DNA of 64,000 nt from Musa acuminata AAA Group (Eukaryota; Streptophyta; Magnoliopsida; Zingiberales; Musaceae), in NCBI RefSeq assembly GCF_036884655.1, contig NC_088345.1:19861001-19925000 (forward strand), in the 5' to 3' direction. A model generated the notes under the pieces. That model ran no database searches. It saw nothing but the letters and a program-made list of their open reading frames with translations, and was not told where the DNA came from. Numbering within the stretch: the first letter of the stretch is position 1; each line of letters starts with the position of its first letter. A program made the translations under genes and the position numbers. Of the stretch, positions 1-12,865 are shown in pieces.

Positions 1-431
1 TTGTAATCACATGAGGAGGCACAATGGGAGTGTGGATGCGATAGCGGGACCCACGAGACGGACGATCGCAATGCATGGAGATGTATCGAGATGTCAACGA
101 AATCGACGAAGACGAGATGGATGATCACAAGGCATGGAGATGCACCGTTGTACACATAGATCTTGATGTGAGTGATTAGTCCTATTGGCTCGGGCCTAAT
201 CACATTAGGTTGTGTTCCATGATCATCTGGTGTGATTACTTATACACATACTAGATATGTATATATATTTGCATGTGATGTAGATATATATTAAATATGT
301 ACATGTGTGACATGTCATAATAGGAGACCAAATCATATAAACCCCTCGCTCGATAATATTAAGTCGGTAAACATGAGACAATTAGGTTGACCCACATGGC
401 CTTCCATCGTTATAGGTAGGGATTGATTCCC

Positions 432-748
432 GGTGTAGGTTGAGTTAGTCGAGTCCCTCAAGGCTCACCTATATCACGATTCGCTATCTTGCCTACAACA
501 TAGAGATGTCACTAGTAACCTGAGGACATGGTATACTTGGTTGAGTCCCTCAAGGGTATATCATCGAATCAGACTCATCTTGTAACAATGGTGTTGACTT
601 AAACGAGCATCATGGTTGGTTGAGTCTCTCAAGACCATGGCAATTCGGAGGCTGAATAGGATGTGAATCACAAGAAGTTGTGATCGGCAAGAGTTGCCTA
701 CCTTTTGGGCTTAGTGTGATTGGTCGAGTCCCTTGAGGTTACACTAAG
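432..748 (+). repeat. Leader stem-loop array of A1 (four units)
   Basis: Four units lie at 432-475, 528-564, 608-641 and 710-748. Each has a core close to TTGGTCGAGTCCCTCGAGG enclosed by its own inverted repeat. In the last unit CTTAGTGT faces ACACTAAG, eight perfect pairs. The cores here read mostly TTGAG-TCC-CTCAA where A2 has TCGAG-TCC-CTCGA, which keeps the inner pairing. Both changes are also what CpG deamination would give. The unit order matches A2 and E. Function is unknown; packaging, dimerisation or translation control are possibilities. Confidence 0.75.
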
Positions 749-932
749 ATGCTGATTGGATCCTGATCCCCACTAGAAGTCTGCCAGAGACTTCTGTTTC
801 ACGTGCTGAGGGTGTCACGTGACTTGCCAATAAAATAGTGGGGGCATACTAAGATAGAAGTCCATATCTTGATTGTTTATGTTTTGCAAAATATGCATGT
901 TATTCATTTTTGCTGCATCTTTATTTTTGAAA

Positions 933-3900
933 ATGTCATATTCAAATCCCTTACATGGTATACTTGATGTCAACCATCTCACTGGTCCAAATTATATGGA
1001 TTAGCTCTGCAACTTGAGAATTATTCTCATTGTGGAGAAAATCGCGTACGTCCTTGATATAGTGATGCCTACGCCCGAGGAAGGGGCAAGCGAGGATGAG
1101 ATCACTCGCTACGTGAAGTACATTGATGACTCCACTCTTGCTCAATGCTACATATTGGGCTCTATGACTCCTGAGTTACAGAGACAACATGAAAAGATGG
1201 ATGCCAGATCAATTTTTCTACATGTCCGTAAATTATTTGAGGAATAGGGAAGGACTCAACGATATGAGATATCCAAGAGTCTCTTCCGTACTAGGATGAC
1301 TAACGGGACACCGGTTCAGAACCATGTCTTAAAGATAATTGAGTGGATAGAGAAACTCACTGGTCTAAGAATGGTCCTAGAGGATAACTTGTGTATGAAC
1401 ATTGTGCTTTAGTCCCTACTAGATTCCTTTTCATAGTTCATAATGAATTTTAATATGAACAAGCTTGAGGTGACTCTTCTAGAGCTCCTCAATATGTTGA
1501 GGGAGGCAAAGAGCACTATAAAAAAGAAGAAGCCAATTCTCTACACTAGTGAGACCAAAAAGAAAAGGAAAGCATAAATGTCTCTTAAGAAGGGCAACGG
1601 TAAGGGCAAACCAGGTAAAATAAAGGTTGCTAAGAAAGACCCGACAAAGGATAAATGCCAGTGCTTCCACTGTGGTAAAGATGGGCACTGGAAGATAAAC
1701 TGCAAAGAGTACCTTGCGGAGAGAGTAAAACAGAAGCTTGGAGAAGCTTTAGGTACATTCATGATCAATCTCCAGTTATCAGATTTTTGTGATAGTGCAT
1801 TGGTATTTGATACCGATATTCCTTATCACATCTGTAATTTATTGTAGACTCTAGCAAAACCGAGGAGATTGGTGAGAGGAATATTGCATAAAGGTTTATT
1901 TACGCTAGACACTGCTTCATATATCATTAATGTAAGTGTGTCTAAGAGGAAACGAGATGAGGTGATCAGTGCATACATGTTGGCATAGTAGGCTAGGTCA
2001 CATCCATGAGGGAATGGTTCAAAAGTTGCTAAAGGATGAATATCTAGATCCATTCGACTATGAGTCATATGCAACTTGCGAGCCTTACCTTCATGGAAAA
2101 CTGACCAACTCTCCATTTAGTGGAATTGGAGAAAGAGCCACTGAGTTGTTGGAACTCATACATAGTGATGTATGTGGACCCATGTCAATTCATGCCATTG
2201 GTGGTTACTGCTACTTTATTATCTTTACTGATGATTTCTCAAGGTATAGACATATGTACTTAATGAAGTACAAGTCCGAGGCTTTTGAGAAATTCAGATA
2301 GTATAAGAATAAAGTGGAGAACCAAACATGAAAGAACATTAAGACTCTTCTATCATATCGAAGAGATGCGTACTTAAGTACAGAGTTTACTCAGTTCCTC
2401 AAGGACCATGGAATATTATCACAATAGACACCTCCTCAAGGACCATGAAATATTATCACAATGGACACCTCCTTATACACCTCAGCTCAATGGTATGTTT
2501 GAAAGGAGGAATCGTACACTGTTAGACATGGTACGATCCATGATGAGTTTCGCTGACCTACCCATCTCATTCTAGGGATATGCCCTAGAGACCACAGCTT
2601 ACCTTCTGAACAGAGTTCTAACTAAGTCGATAGTATCTATACCATATGAGATATGGAAAGGAAAGAAGCCCGATCTTAAGGTTGTTAAGATTTGGGGCTG
2701 CCCTACCCACGTTAAAAGATACAACCTTGATAAGTTGGAATCGAGGACAAAGCAATGCAAGTTCGTGGGATACCCCAAGGAAACTTATGGTTATTATTTC
2801 TATCATCTGGAGGACCAAAAGGTCTTTGCAGCCAAGACAGTAGTGTTCATTGAGAAGGAACACATTCTTGGTGGAGAAAGTGGGAACATGATAGAGTGGA
2901 GCGAGGTTGGAGAACCTAGCTCCGGCACCACTCTACAGCCAGAGTATGTTCAAGTACCTAATACACAAGTCCCAACTTTACCTAGGTCTGGCAGAGTATC
3001 TCATCCTCCTGAGAGATATATGGGATAGATTAGAGGAGAGGATATTGAGGATATTGATCCTCAAACCTACGAGGAGGCTATTATGAGTATAGACTCTGGG
3101 AAGTGGCAAGAAGCCATGGATTCTGAGATGGATTCCATGTACTCCAATAAGGTTTGGTACCTAGTTGATGTGCCCAAGGGTATTATACCCATCGATTGCA
3201 AGTGGATCTTTAAGAAAAAGATAGGAGTAGATAGAAAGATAGAGACCTATAAAGTAAGACTAGTGGCTAAAAGGTATCATCAAAGGTAAGGTGTTGACTA
3301 TGACGAAACCTTCTCACCCATAGCAATACGAAAATCCATCTGAATTCTATTGGCTATTACAGCACACTATGATTATGAGATCTGGCAAATAGATGTAAAA
3401 ATCGTATTTCTCAATGGGAACCTCGAGGAGGAGGTGTATATGATACAACCTGAGGGATTCATGTCCAAGGACTGCCTAGATAAGGTGTGCAGGTTGTTTA
3501 GATCTATTTATGGACTAAAGCAAGCTTCCTAAAGTTGGAACATAAGATTTGATGAGGCAATCAGATCTTATAACTTTGTTCAGAATGAAGATGAGCCTTG
3601 TGTGTATAGAAAGGTAAGTGGGAGCACTATCATCTTTTTGGTGTTATATGTGGATGACATCCTAATCATTGGTAATGATGTAAGAATGCTATCCACAGTA
3701 AAGGGTTGGTTATCTAGACACTTCTCCATGAAAGACTTAGGGGAAGCATCATATATCTTGGGGATTTAGATCTATAGAGATAAATCCAAGATGATGCTTA
3801 GCTTGTCCCAGTCCAGGTACATAGACACCATTGTCAAAAGGTTTGTCATGAAAAATTCCAAGAGAAGTCTCATACCGATGAGACATAGGATATCGCTTTC

Positions 3901-4610
3901 TAGGAGTATGTCCCCAAAGACTTCTGAAGAAAGGGCGAATATGGATAGGATACCCTATGCTTCAGCAATAGGGTCTATCATGTATACCATGCTATATACC
4001 AAGCTTGATATAGCGTATGCTCTAAGCGTCACGAGCAAGTATCAAGCAATCTAAGCTTGGAGTATTGAAAAGTTGTAAAGTGTATCCTTAAGTACTTGAG
4101 AATGACTAAGGATCTTTTACTAGTATATTGAGGTAGTAGTCTCAAGGTTGAAAGCTACATGGACTCAAGTTTTCAATCTGATGTCGATGATAGCAAGTCA
4201 AATTCGGGATATGTGTACACCTTGAATGCTAGAAGAGTTCCAAGTAAAATACTACTACTGACTCGACCATAGAGGTGGAGTACATTACTACAGCAGAGGC
4301 AGCAAAGGAGGGAGTCTGGATGAAGAAGTTCATTACAGATCTAGGAGTCGAGCTAAGTAACGAGGAGCTTATTCCTTATATTGTGACAACTATGGGGCGA
4401 TTACTCAAATAAGGGAACCCGAGTCTCATCAGAAGTGTTTTGACGAGGTTCCAGCTTATTAGAGAAATCATGACTCGAGGAGATATAGTAGTGGAAAGAG
4501 TTTCATCCGAAGATAGCATTACAGATCCACTAATAAAGGCATTGTCTCAGATTATCTTTAAGCGTCACAAGGGAATGATGGGGATCAGACACATAAGTGA
4601 TTGGCTTTAG
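933..4610 (+). pseudogene. A1 gag-pol remnant
   Basis: The start ATG at 933 opens an MSYSNP... peptide matching the amino end of E gag. A TAG follows after about 24 codons, and many more stops and shifts occur. Recognisable in order are: gag to ~1570; a CCHC zinc knuckle ([14 protein letters not shown]) near 1665-1706; a protease relic near 1800 with the DTG motif changed to DTD; the pre-integrase and integrase core from ~1970 to 2600; reverse transcriptase ~3090-3780 with a YVDDI motif near 3650; and RNase H to 4610. Part of the gag-protease junction found in A2 is missing near 1850-1880. No functional product is possible. Confidence 0.92.
2396..2469 (+). repeat. 37-bp direct tandem duplication inside A1 integrase
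   Basis: Bases 2396-2432 are repeated at 2433-2469 with two differences. Copies A2 and E have a single unit at this place. A 37-bp gain is not a multiple of three, so it also shifts the integrase frame. This is a private event in A1. Confidence 0.9.
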
Positions 4611-4613
4611 GTT

Positions 4614-4624
4614 AAGTGGGAGAT
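4614..4624 (+). promoter_or_regulatory. Polypurine tract of A1
   Basis: AAGTGGGAGAT lies directly before the 3' LTR and matches the reverse complement of the tract in A2 (16168-16178) and E (35576-35586). It would prime plus-strand DNA synthesis. Confidence 0.8.
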
Positions 4625-6231
4625 TGCTAGTTATAGGTGCTCAGCAAGCCAATCACGTGAGTGATGACACGTGTGACTTGACATAGAATTTTTTTGCTTA
4701 TTATATTTTAGCATTTATCACTTTATATTGACTATAGTATATATGCATGTATGTATTGTGATGTCCTTGGATCTGTGCAATGAGAATCGGATTGTGATGA
4801 GATCACGATAATAAGACTGATTTATCTTTAAACATAGATCATAAATAATTCCAATCATAGGTTACTCGAGAGGGACATCGAGATAACCGGACAGACTGGT
4901 ATGCTGTATACCCGTCCATATGATAGATGTAACTGGTCTCATAGCTACTCGTGTGGGGATACTACGGATATAATATAAGTGCTCATTGGAGAATGAGTTC
5001 ACTGATTGATCCGCTTATGGAATGCTGGATGGTTGATAATGCCTTATTGTCTGACAGTGATTTCGTAGTCCCAATGGTGTATTTGGTTCTTAGACTTGAG
5101 ACACCAAGGATGTCCTGTCTAAGTGCTCCATTCTTTGATACCGGACTTATAGGTTTGGATGTCCCAAATCTAGTATAGTCGGTCATTGGGAGTGGTAGTC
5201 GACCTTACGAGGGCTATTGAATGTTGATAGAGGATCATCCACTCTTGGCATCATGAGAGGAATATCTTATGTGTTCTTGCTCAAACAAATCCCTATCTAG
5301 GGTCATTCGGATTGAGAGAGAAAGAGTTCTCCGGGAGAATCCGATTAGAGTGAGACTTGAGTAGAAACCGTATGGGTCTGACAACACCATGCCCGGTATA
5401 CGGTCTTTGGGATATTAGATGGATGAGGGACTATAGATATACGGTAACTGAGGACAGACAAGTCCAATATATTGGATTCCCCTATATCGTATGGGGATTA
5501 CGGTGTAGTGGCATAGTACATTCACAGTCAATGAGTCGAGTGAATTATTATAGAGATAATAATTCACTGAGCCAGAAGGAGTTCTAACAGGTATGACTCA
5601 TGGCTAGCTTGATATTGGGCCTAGAGGGTCACACATATATGGTAGGCGTTGCGATGAGTAGAGGTTCAGATATGAGATATACGTCAGAGCCCCTATCTTA
5701 TTTAATATTCAATAAGCCATTGAATTATTAGATCCTATGGATGAGATCCAATAAGAGCCCATAAGAGATTATTGGATAGAGATCCACTAATCTAAGAGGC
5801 TTGGGTAGTTGGATGGAGATCCAGTACCCAATATGGGAGGATCCATTAGGGTTAAATTGATAGAGGACCTCTATAACTAGGAGGGATTCAGTGGTTAATA
5901 AGCTAGAGCCTTTGCTTGCCTCTCCTATTCTCCTCCCCCTCTCCACCTCAAAGCAGACTTGGAGTTTTGAGGAGCGTCATCGCAGCCCTACTATGTAGAT
6001 CATTGCTAGAGAGGAGGACACTTGACCTCCTTTACCCTCTCCTAAAGATTTGTAAGGATTCAGGGATATATGATCTCCCTAGGTAACACAATATACTCTA
6101 TATGTAGTTTTAATTTTCACGGATTTTTGCGCACCAATCTTCGCAAGACGACGAACATCTCTTTGGGAATAGGGGATTTTGTTTTTTGTTTTTTCGCTAC
6201 GCATGTGATGTCGCTACAAGATTTCCCAACA
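4625..6231 (+). repeat. 3' LTR of A1
   Basis: It starts TGCTAGTTATAGG and ends TTTCCCAACA, so TG...CA is preserved. At ~1607 bp it is about 110 bp longer than the A2 LTRs. The paired CACGTG boxes after the left end are present near 4655-4675, and the dyad found in A2 U3 is recognisable near 4795-4815. Open frames in it match shadow frames of the other LTR copies and are not genes. Confidence 0.93.
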
Positions 6232-6742
6232 CTATAAATACCGCATCATTTTCTACATGAAAGGGCATGAAAGTATGAACAAAATATTGATGTTTTGGTG
6301 TGTGAAACTATTGTAAAAGTGCTAAGAGTCCTTCTCCTCCCTTTCTAGTGTTGTGATCATTCAAGAGAGATGTGAGGCTTGTAAGGGTTGTCTCCTAAAC
6401 CCGTGAAAAGGAGAAGAGAGTTGCAAAAGGATGGTTGGTCTTCGCCCATTGAAGGAAGACCGCTAGTGGACGCTAGTGTCCTCAGCAAGGAGGAATCAGG
6501 AGTGGATGTAGGTCATGACGATCGAACTACTATAAATCTGGTATGCTCATTTCCATTCTGCTTTTATTATCATTATCATTACTCTCTAAGTTAATTGCTT
6601 AGTTCATTTACTCTAAGTCAAGTTTAAACACTCTTTTTCGAGATCAGTTTTAACGAATGAATATTTTCCAAAATCAACGAACTTGTCTCTAAACTAATTC
6701 ACCCCCCCCCCCCCTTCCCCTAGTGACGACTTGGTCCTAACA
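6232..6742 (+). repeat. Right part of the 5' LTR of B
   Basis: It begins at the TATA box (TATAAATA, 6233-6240), carries the 13-base C run near 6702-6714, and ends CCTAACA at 6742. The left part was separated by the A1 insertion and lies outside the window. Confidence 0.85.
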
Positions 6743-6744
6743 AT

Positions 6745-6756
6745 TAGTATCAGAGC
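6745..6756 (+). promoter_or_regulatory. Primer binding site of B
   Basis: TAGTATCAGAGC follows the LTR by two bases. It differs by one base from TGGTATCAGAGC, the usual complement of plant initiator-Met tRNA used by copia elements. Confidence 0.85.
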
Positions 6757-6792
6757 AAGGTCACTCTCATTTTGGTTTGAAACCCAAGAGAG

Positions 6793-8424
6793 ATGGCGTT
6801 TGTTGGCAACCTAAAGGGTTACTCAATCATACATCTACCCATGTTCAATGGGATGAATTACACATATTGGAAAACTAAGATGAAGATTTTTCTAATTTCT
6901 ATGAATTTTGAGTTATGAAATATTGTGAAAAATGATTTTCAAAAGTCTTCTCTTCCAGTGAACGATTGGAATGAGTTGGAAAAGAAGACTTTTTCTTTAA
7001 ATGCCAAGGCTATGAAAAGGCTATGAATGTCTTGTTTTGTGCTTTAGATAAAAATGAGTTTAATCGAGTATCTATTTGTGAAATGACTTTTGATATTTGG
7101 CACACACTTGAAATCACTCACGAAGGCACTAGTAGAGTGAAGGAGTCTAAAATAAATCTTTTAGTCTATAATTATGAATTATTTCGAATGAAACTAAGTG
7201 AGACCATTGGAGACATGTATACCCGGTTTACGGATGTCGTTAATAGTCTAAAAGCGCTTAGTAAAAGCTTTTCTAACTCTGAACTCATTAATAAAATCTT
7301 GAGTTTCCTTCCAAAGAGTTGACACTCTAAAGTAATGGTCATTCAAGAGGCCGAGGATTTGAATAACTTTCCTCTCGAAGAACTTATCGGGTCACTAATG
7401 ACCTATTGCAATGCTCATGAAGAGCTTGAGAACAACCTTCCAAAGAATAGGAAGGATATGACACTAAGAACTCATGAAGACCACTTGAAAGAAAGTTCAA
7501 GTGATGAGGACTATGATGATGACTTGGCACTCTTGACAAGAAGGTTCAAAAAATTTATAAAGAAATAAATTTAAAAATAACACTAAAAATAAAATTGAAC
7601 TCACGAAAGAACAAGTCATATGCTACGGATGTAAGAAGCGAAGAAGACACTCAAAGTAACGTGGGATGATTCAAGCAGCTCCGAAGATGAAGAACAAAGC
7701 AATAAGGAAATCACAAACTATGCACTAATGGCTATTTGAGATGAGCTAAGTGGTTCATTTGATGCAAATTTATATTTTGATGAACTTTTAAAGATATTCA
7801 TGATTTATTCGATGAATGTAGAATAATGAGTAAAAAGTATAATTCTTTGAAAAAGGAGCATGCCCTTTTAAATAATGAATTTGAAAAACTTAGGCATAAC
7901 AATCCTTCATTGCCTCCATACACTAAGTGTGAATACCTAGAGGCACTTGAAAAGGAAAACTTGCTACTCAAAGAAACTCTAGAAAAGTTTAAGGTTGGTA
8001 GCAAGTCCTTGAATATGATCCTTGCCAATAAGGGTTACGTTCATAGAAAAGACGAAATCGGATTTGTGAGTAGCTCTCACCAAAATCCAACCACCTTTAT
8101 TAAAGGCCCTACCTTGCATATATCACCCCACACTAAATGTAACTTTTATTGTAAACTCAGATATATTGCTTATAAATATCCGTTTAAGAGATATAGTCTA
8201 CACAAATTGATTTGAGTTCCGAAAGGAATCTTAAAGAACTCTATACAAAATGATAAGTTAAATAGATCGATTTTTGAGGCATCCAAGGCCAAATGGGTAC
8301 CTAAAATCACCCATTTATTATAGAAAGGAATCTTAAAGAACTCTATGCAAAATGATAAGTTAAGTAGATCGATTTTTGAGGCACCCAAGGCCAAATGGGT
8401 ACCTAAAATCACCCATTTTTGATT
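6793..8424 (+). pseudogene. B gag remnant (Sirevirus-like)
   Basis: The ATG at 6793 opens a frame with FNGMNYTYWKTKM, the conserved amino-terminal motif of Sirevirus gag. It stops at a TGA near 6916 and continues in pieces. Blocks at 7023-7322 and 7335-7568 match the gag of D and G (LEITHEGTSRVK, MYTRFTDVVN, PLEELIGSLMTY). A ten-base direct duplication (AAGGCTATGA) near 7005-7025 causes one shift. A relic of the CCHC knuckle (CYGCKK...) is visible near 7620-7660. The coiled-coil-like region at 7826-8040 (MSKKYNSLKKEHALL) is the long carboxyl half that C, D, F and G lack. Confidence 0.88.
8221..8424 (+). repeat. 102-bp tandem duplication at the gag-pol junction of B
   Basis: The unit 8221-8322 (GAAAGGAATCTTAAAGAACT...) is repeated at 8323-8424 with a few substitutions. 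The period of 102 bp is 34 codons and so frame-neutral. It encodes the segment ending KAKWVPKITH, which in Sireviruses precedes the protease. Confidence 0.9.
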
Positions 8425-8439
8425 GAATATGTGTTGTTG

Positions 8440-11212
8440 GTTGATGGCTTAAAGTAGAATCTTTTGAGCATTGGTCAATTATGTGATAAACGATGCATCA
8501 TTAGATTTGAATCTAATACTTGCATTATTGAAAAACTATATAAAAACACATCTATGATTGCCCTAAAACAAAATAATGTATACACTATTGACATTGATGA
8601 TCTTTGTAATGAAATGAATTTTTCGGTTTTGAATGATGATGCTTGGCTTTGGCATAGGAGATTAGGTCATGCTAGCATGAAACTAATCTCTCAAATCTCA
8701 TCTAAAGAACTTGTAAGAGGTATTCCTAACATTAAGTTTGTTAAAGACAATGTGTGTGATGCATGTCAACTAGGAAAATAAATAAAATTTAGTTTTAAAT
8801 CAAAGAATCAAATAAGCACCTCTAGACCGTTGTAATTGATTCATATGGATTTGTTTGAATCGATTGATACAACAAGCCTAGGAGGTAGCAAATATACCTT
8901 TGAAATTGTAAATAATTATGGTAGATACTCTTGGACATACTTCTTGACATACAAAAGTGATTGCTTTAAGTATTTTTTAAAGTTTTTACAAACTTGTTCA
9001 AAATGAAAAAGGCTTTATGATTTCATCGATTCGGAGTGATCATGGTGGTAAATTTCAAAACCGTGATTTCCATAACTTTTATGAATCTAATGGATACAAC
9101 TATAATTTTTCTACTCTAAGAAATCATCAACAAAATGTAGTAGAAAATAAAAATAGAAACTTATAAGAAATGACAAGAACCATGTTGAATGAATATACCC
9201 TACCCAAATATTTTTGGCTTCGTTATATCATGAATAGGGTTCTAGTAAGATCATTACTTTCCAAAACTCCTTATGAATTACAGAATAACAAAAAACCTAA
9301 TATTTTATATTTTAAAATTTTCGGTTGTAAATATTTTATCTTGAATGAAAAAGATGCCTTAGGAAAGTTTGATGCAAAATCCGATGAAGGTATTTTTCTT
9401 GATTATTCTTATATTTTTAAAGCCTTTCATATCTTTAACAAAAGAACTTTGGTTATAGAAGAGTCTATTCATATTGTCTTTAATGAAGTTTTCGAATTTA
9501 AGAAAAATAATTTTGATGATGATCTTAATTTTGATGCTTTGAATTTGAATAAAACCTCTCCTTCAACTGGCAATTTGGATACATCTTCTTCCGAAACATC
9601 CTTACCTAAGGAATGGAAGTATGCAGATACTTATTCTAAGGAGCTAACTATAAGAGATACATCAAAGAGTGTTTAAACTCGTTCTTCTTTTAAAACTTTT
9701 TATGCCAATACCGCTTTTCTTTCTTAAATTGAACCAAAATACATTAATGAAGCCTTGAAAGATGATTCATGGGTTATCACAATGCAAGAAGAGTTGAACC
9801 AATTTGAGAGAAATGAGGTGTGGAAGCTTGTTCCGAGACCTAATGACTATTTAGTTATTGGTACTAAATGGGTCTTTAGTAACAAGCAAGATGAATTTGG
9901 TATCATGGTTAGAAACAAGACTAGATTAGTAGCCAAGGGTTTCAACTAAGAAGAAGGTAACTATTATGAAGAAATCTTCGCTCCTATGGCAAGATTAGAA
10001 CTCATAAGGATGCTCCTTGCCTATGCTAGTTGTAATAACTTTAAATTATTTCAAATGAATGTTAAAAGTACTTTTCTTAATGGTTTTATTTCCGAAGAAG
10101 TTTATGTTGAACAACCTCCCAAATTTGAGAATGATAATTTTTTGAATCATGTGTTTAAATTGACTAAAGCTCTATATGGATTAAAACAAGCCTCAAGGGT
10201 CTTGGTATGAGAGACTTAGCTCCTTTCTTATCCAAAATAATTTCTCTAAAGGCAAGGTTGATACTACATTGTTTATTAAAAATTTTAAAAATAATTTTTT
10301 TATTATTCAAATTTACATTGATGATATTATTTTTTATTTTACAAATGAATCCTTATGCGAATCGTTTGCCAAGAGTATGAGCCAAGAGTTTGAAATGAGT
10401 TTAATGGGTGAACTAACTTTCTTTTCAGGCTTACAAATCAAACAACTTAGTGATGATATTTTTTTATTCAAACAAAATATGTATTAGACTTGCTAAAACG
10501 GTTTAATATGGATAGTTCAAAGGCTATCAATACTCTTATGAGTACCTCCACTAAGTTAGACATTGACAAAAGTAGAGAAAGTTTTGATCAAAAAGCTTAT
10601 AGGGGTATGATAGATAGTTTACTATACCTCACCGCAACTATACCAGATATCATGTTTAAAGCAATTAAAAGAATTCTTAGATATCTTAAGGGAACCACTA
10701 ATATAGGATTATGGTATTCAAAATCTAAAAACTTTGAATTAATTACTTATGCTGATGCAGATTTTGTTGGATGTAGAATAGATAGAAAAAGCACATTTGG
10801 AACATGTCAATTATTAGGTCATGCACTTGTCTCTTGGTCTTCCAAGAAACAAAACTTGATTGTACTATCTACGATAGAAGCCGAATACATAGTGGCAAGT
10901 TCATGTTGTGCACAAGTTGTATAGATGAAAAATATATTAGAAGATTATAGAATTTATCTTAAGAATATTTCCATAAAATGTGATAACACAAGTGCAATAT
11001 ATTTAACAAAAAATCCTACTCAACACTCTAGAACTAAACATATTGACATTAGACATTACTTTATATTAGATCATATTAATAATCATGATATAATCTTAGA
11101 GTTCATTGATACGAAACATCAATTAGCCGATATATTTATAAAATCCTTAAATGAAGAACAATTTGATTTTATTAAAAGAGAGGTAGGCATGTTAAACTAT
11201 CTGAATGCATGA
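8440..11212 (+). pseudogene. B pol remnant: integrase, reverse transcriptase, RNase H
   Basis: The frame resumes with VLLVDGLK then LLSIGQLCDK, the segment after the protease, so the protease core (DSG motif) appears deleted between ~8424 and 8440. The pre-integrase WLWHRRLGHASM with its CDACQLGK zinc ligands is at 8464-8781. The integrase core is broken from ~8840 to 9670. Reverse transcriptase lies at 9755-10487, with YIDDIIF near 10318 in place of the usual YVDD. RNase H lies at 10490-11212 and includes ADADFVG, IEAEY and the terminal TKHIDIRHYF region. Several stops separate the blocks. No env-like frame follows. Confidence 0.9.
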
Positions 11213-12351
11213 GTTTATTGTATTTTTTTTTGAACTATCTTCCTCTTAATTTATTTTATGAATGGAGCTTTCATGAATTTATTTCGTTTTTATCTTCCTC
11301 TTAACTTGGTATCAAATTTATTTCATACCCTTACTCCATCACTTAATGATTTTTGATACATTCAATCAGTTCACTCATGGATTTTATTGACAAATACATC
11401 TCTCACAAATTTCACTCTTATAAATTTTTAATGAGAAACAAATTTTCTTGACTTACAAACTTTTGCAAAAATCATGAATTCATTTGATAGAAAGAGCTTT
11501 CACGAATTTTTTTCACGAATTTTTCTATTATAAAAGAACATTCACAAATTCTACATCATGAAATGATACATCTTTAGCTCTTATTGTGAATCTTGATGAA
11601 ATGAATTTTCAATCACTTATTATTTCTCCTTGTATTATTCTTGAACTTTTAATATCTCAATTCTTCTTGATAAATGCACTATTCATGGACTTTTCCTTCT
11701 CTTTTCCCTTTCAAGAAGAATCCTATCGCAATAAGTAAAATTTTTGCTTAAAACGATTGCCCATTTCCATTTTGTTAATGATAAATAGGGAGAAATATAG
11801 TAAATTAATGACAATATGGCATTATGAATGTTTCAAATATATCATGAATCATTATGAATGTATCATGAATGCTTGAAACGACATGGATACTTAAAAATAT
11901 TTCATTCTTAAAATCATGCTTGATTTTGTATCAAAATGATGAATGTCTATCATTATGATGAGATATCGAATTTATCATGCTTAATTTCCTACTTACAATT
12001 AGTATGGATTGATGAATTATCATCTTTTATCAAACCTAGAATTTGAATCTTGCTAAATTTTATATTTGAAGTTTGTATGAAAATGATTATTGCCTATCAT
12101 CATTCGATATTGGACCTAAAAATGGATGTCTTGAAATTATTTTTATTGTGATAAAATACGTGGTATCATATTTTGAGATGATAAATCATCACTAGTATCA
12201 TGATGAGTATATCAATAATCTCTAAATGCATGTATCTTATCAGTTTGATGCTCGAATTCAAAGGCCTTGAATTTAAGAGTGTCTTTTCATAAGTATGGCA
12301 TATAGATAGGGAGAGTTAAGGTTAACTCCGTCATCAATTGATTGTCATCAT
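11213..12351 (+). other. 3' noncoding zone of B
   Basis: AT-rich sequence between pol and the polypurine tract, with no frame of note. The GCTAGC-rich repeat seen in C, D, F and G is not present here. The last ~60 bases (GTTAACTCCGTCATCAATTG) match the 3' ends of C, D and G. Confidence 0.75.
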
Positions 12352-12366
12352 AAAAAAGGGAGCGAT
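12352..12366 (+). promoter_or_regulatory. Polypurine tract of B
   Basis: AAAAAAGGGAGCGAT sits directly before the 3' LTR, in the position of AAAAAGGGGGAGAT in D. Confidence 0.8.
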
Positions 12367-12865
12367 TATTGAATCTCAGATTTTGATGATGAAATCAATT
12401 GGTAAATTATTTGATCTAATATATATGTTGAGATAAATATGTAGGATTAACTACAATAGTAGTAAGGCATAAAGCAGATGTTGGGTCGGACTCAAAGATC
12501 GAATAATACGCCGAAGATTCGGACGATGTGCCACAAGTTTGTCGAAAGCTCGCCGAGAGTTTGTCGGAAGTTCACTAGAAGTTCGCCGGGAGCTCGCCAA
12601 GAGTTCATCGGGAATTCGCTGAGAAGTTCATCGGAAGTTCGCCGAGAGAACAATTGATATACCGGACAGAGATTGCTTAGTTAAATGTCTTAATTATCAT
12701 AGTTAGACTATAAGTTGAGTTAGGATTGGGAGGTAATCCCACTAACTAAGTTATGAGCCAATTGAGCCTTTAACAAGGCTAAATTGTGTCGGTTGAATAG
12801 CCCATTTAGCACCTGAAGTCACAGCCGATGGAGGCACTGCTAGGGCCGGCAGTAGCACCGCTTGG
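12367..12865 (+). repeat. Left part of the 3' LTR of B
   Basis: It starts TATTGAATCTC (canonical TGTTGAATCTC with G to A at base 2). It carries the TTCGCCGGAAG-type direct-repeat zone (~12530-12650) and is cut at 12865 by element F. The five bases before F are CTTGG. Their right-hand copy is missing because of the later deletion at ~58465. Confidence 0.85.

Larger units (their letters stand above)
1..6231 (+). mobile_element. CopA copy A1: decayed Ty1/copia element, 5' end outside window
   Basis: The first ~930 bases are the reverse-complement counterpart of the leader of copy A2 (20068-21000), followed by gag-pol and a 3' LTR, so this is the leader-to-3'LTR part of a + strand CopA element. 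Its 5' LTR, primer site and GC-rich leader block lie left of the window. Every coding domain has stops or frameshifts, far more than in A2 or E, so it is the oldest of the three long CopA copies. It ends in ...CCCAACA at 6231 and is followed directly by the TATA region of a SirB LTR. It therefore inserted into the 5' LTR of element B. The left target duplication cannot be seen; the right one would be CTATA at 6232-6236. Confidence 0.93.

Noticed and set aside
11213..12351. Env-like gene after pol in B, as some Sireviruses have
   Set aside because: No frame, signal peptide or membrane segment could be followed in this AT-rich stretch.
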